DNA from: Hyphomicrobiales bacterium
Lineage (GTDB): Bacteria > Pseudomonadota > Alphaproteobacteria > Rhizobiales > Rhizobiaceae
Assembly (NCBI GenBank): GCA_900468065.1
Contig: UBTA01000015.1
Span: forward strand, 1 to 33,661
Length of the DNA stretch: 33,661 nt
Reading direction: 5' to 3'
Below, one piece after another: positions 33,630 to 33,661 of this stretch. The stretch's first letter is position 1. Every line of letters starts with the position of its first letter. The position numbers were made by a program, and so were the translations under genes. The notes beneath the pieces were generated by a model. The model worked only from the letters and a program-made list of their open reading frames with translations, was not told where the DNA came from and ran no database searches.

Positions 33630-33661
33630 CCCTCCCCCTTGTGGGGAGGGTTGGGGAGGGG
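33630..33661. repeat. Copy of the GC-rich intergenic palindrome at the right window edge
   Basis: 33630-33650 is identical, over 21 bases, to the core at 5019-5039. It continues into the 15 bases that also open the window (1-15). It lies upstream of the acyl-CoA dehydrogenase gene and is cut by the window end. Confidence 0.75.

Overview
The window reads as chromosome or large replicon of an alphaproteobacterium, most likely Rhizobiaceae (Rhizobium, Agrobacterium, Ensifer or a relative). The reasons are its high GC, densely packed operons with 1-11 nt gene overlaps, many amine and peptide ABC transporters, a GGAAC-N16-CGTT stress promoter, and dispersed GC-rich intergenic palindromes. I cannot fix the genus. 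No rRNA, tRNA, CRISPR array, transposase or phage gene was seen.

Layout. (1) 126-6400, plus strand: two tandem FAD-GcvT fusion amine dehydrogenases (dimethylglycine/sarcosine dehydrogenase type), then a Rieske oxygenase alpha subunit of the betaine-demethylase kind. (2) 6416-7605: a small membrane protein and, divergent from it, a YciE/YciF-type stress protein with a clear EcfG promoter. (3) 7652-9561, minus: an iron-siderophore pair, a FhuF-like ferric reductase translationally coupled to a periplasmic binding protein. (4) 9836-16413, minus: a LysR regulator followed by an operon equivalent to E. coli ydcSTUV-patD, that is a polyamine-type ABC transporter and gamma-aminobutyraldehyde dehydrogenase. 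(5) 16582-18858: an alpha/beta hydrolase, an exported one-cysteine MsrA and an ACT-domain protein. (6) 18851-23390: a peptide-type solute-binding protein cotranscribed with a CocE/NonD-family hydrolase, opposite a divergent HTH regulator. (7) 23458-23799: a secreted PAAR-like mini-protein. (8) 23851-29012, minus: a complete peptide-type ABC transporter whose binding protein is a close paralogue of the one in (6). (9) 29327-33577, minus: a CaiD-like crotonobetainyl-CoA hydratase, a fused ADP-forming acyl-CoA ligase and an acyl-CoA dehydrogenase.

How it may work together. Modules 1, 4 and 9 look like parts of a route for quaternary or methylated amines. Module 9 would activate a carnitine- or gamma-butyrobetaine-like acid as a CoA thioester and oxidise and hydrate it. 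Module 1 would strip N-methyl groups from glycine betaine through dimethylglycine and sarcosine to glycine. Module 4 imports and oxidises a polyamine-type amine. Modules 6 and 8 would import a larger ligand with two related receptors and hydrolyse an ester or amide in it. The steps joining carnitinyl-CoA to glycine betaine are not in the window, so the joined pathway is a hypothesis.

Most interesting signals: similar 15-bp dyads upstream of modules 1 and 4, tandem 13-mers before the HTH regulator, an Asp where acyl-CoA dehydrogenases carry the catalytic Glu, a signal-peptide PAAR-like protein, and a perfect 16-bp hairpin inside fhuF.
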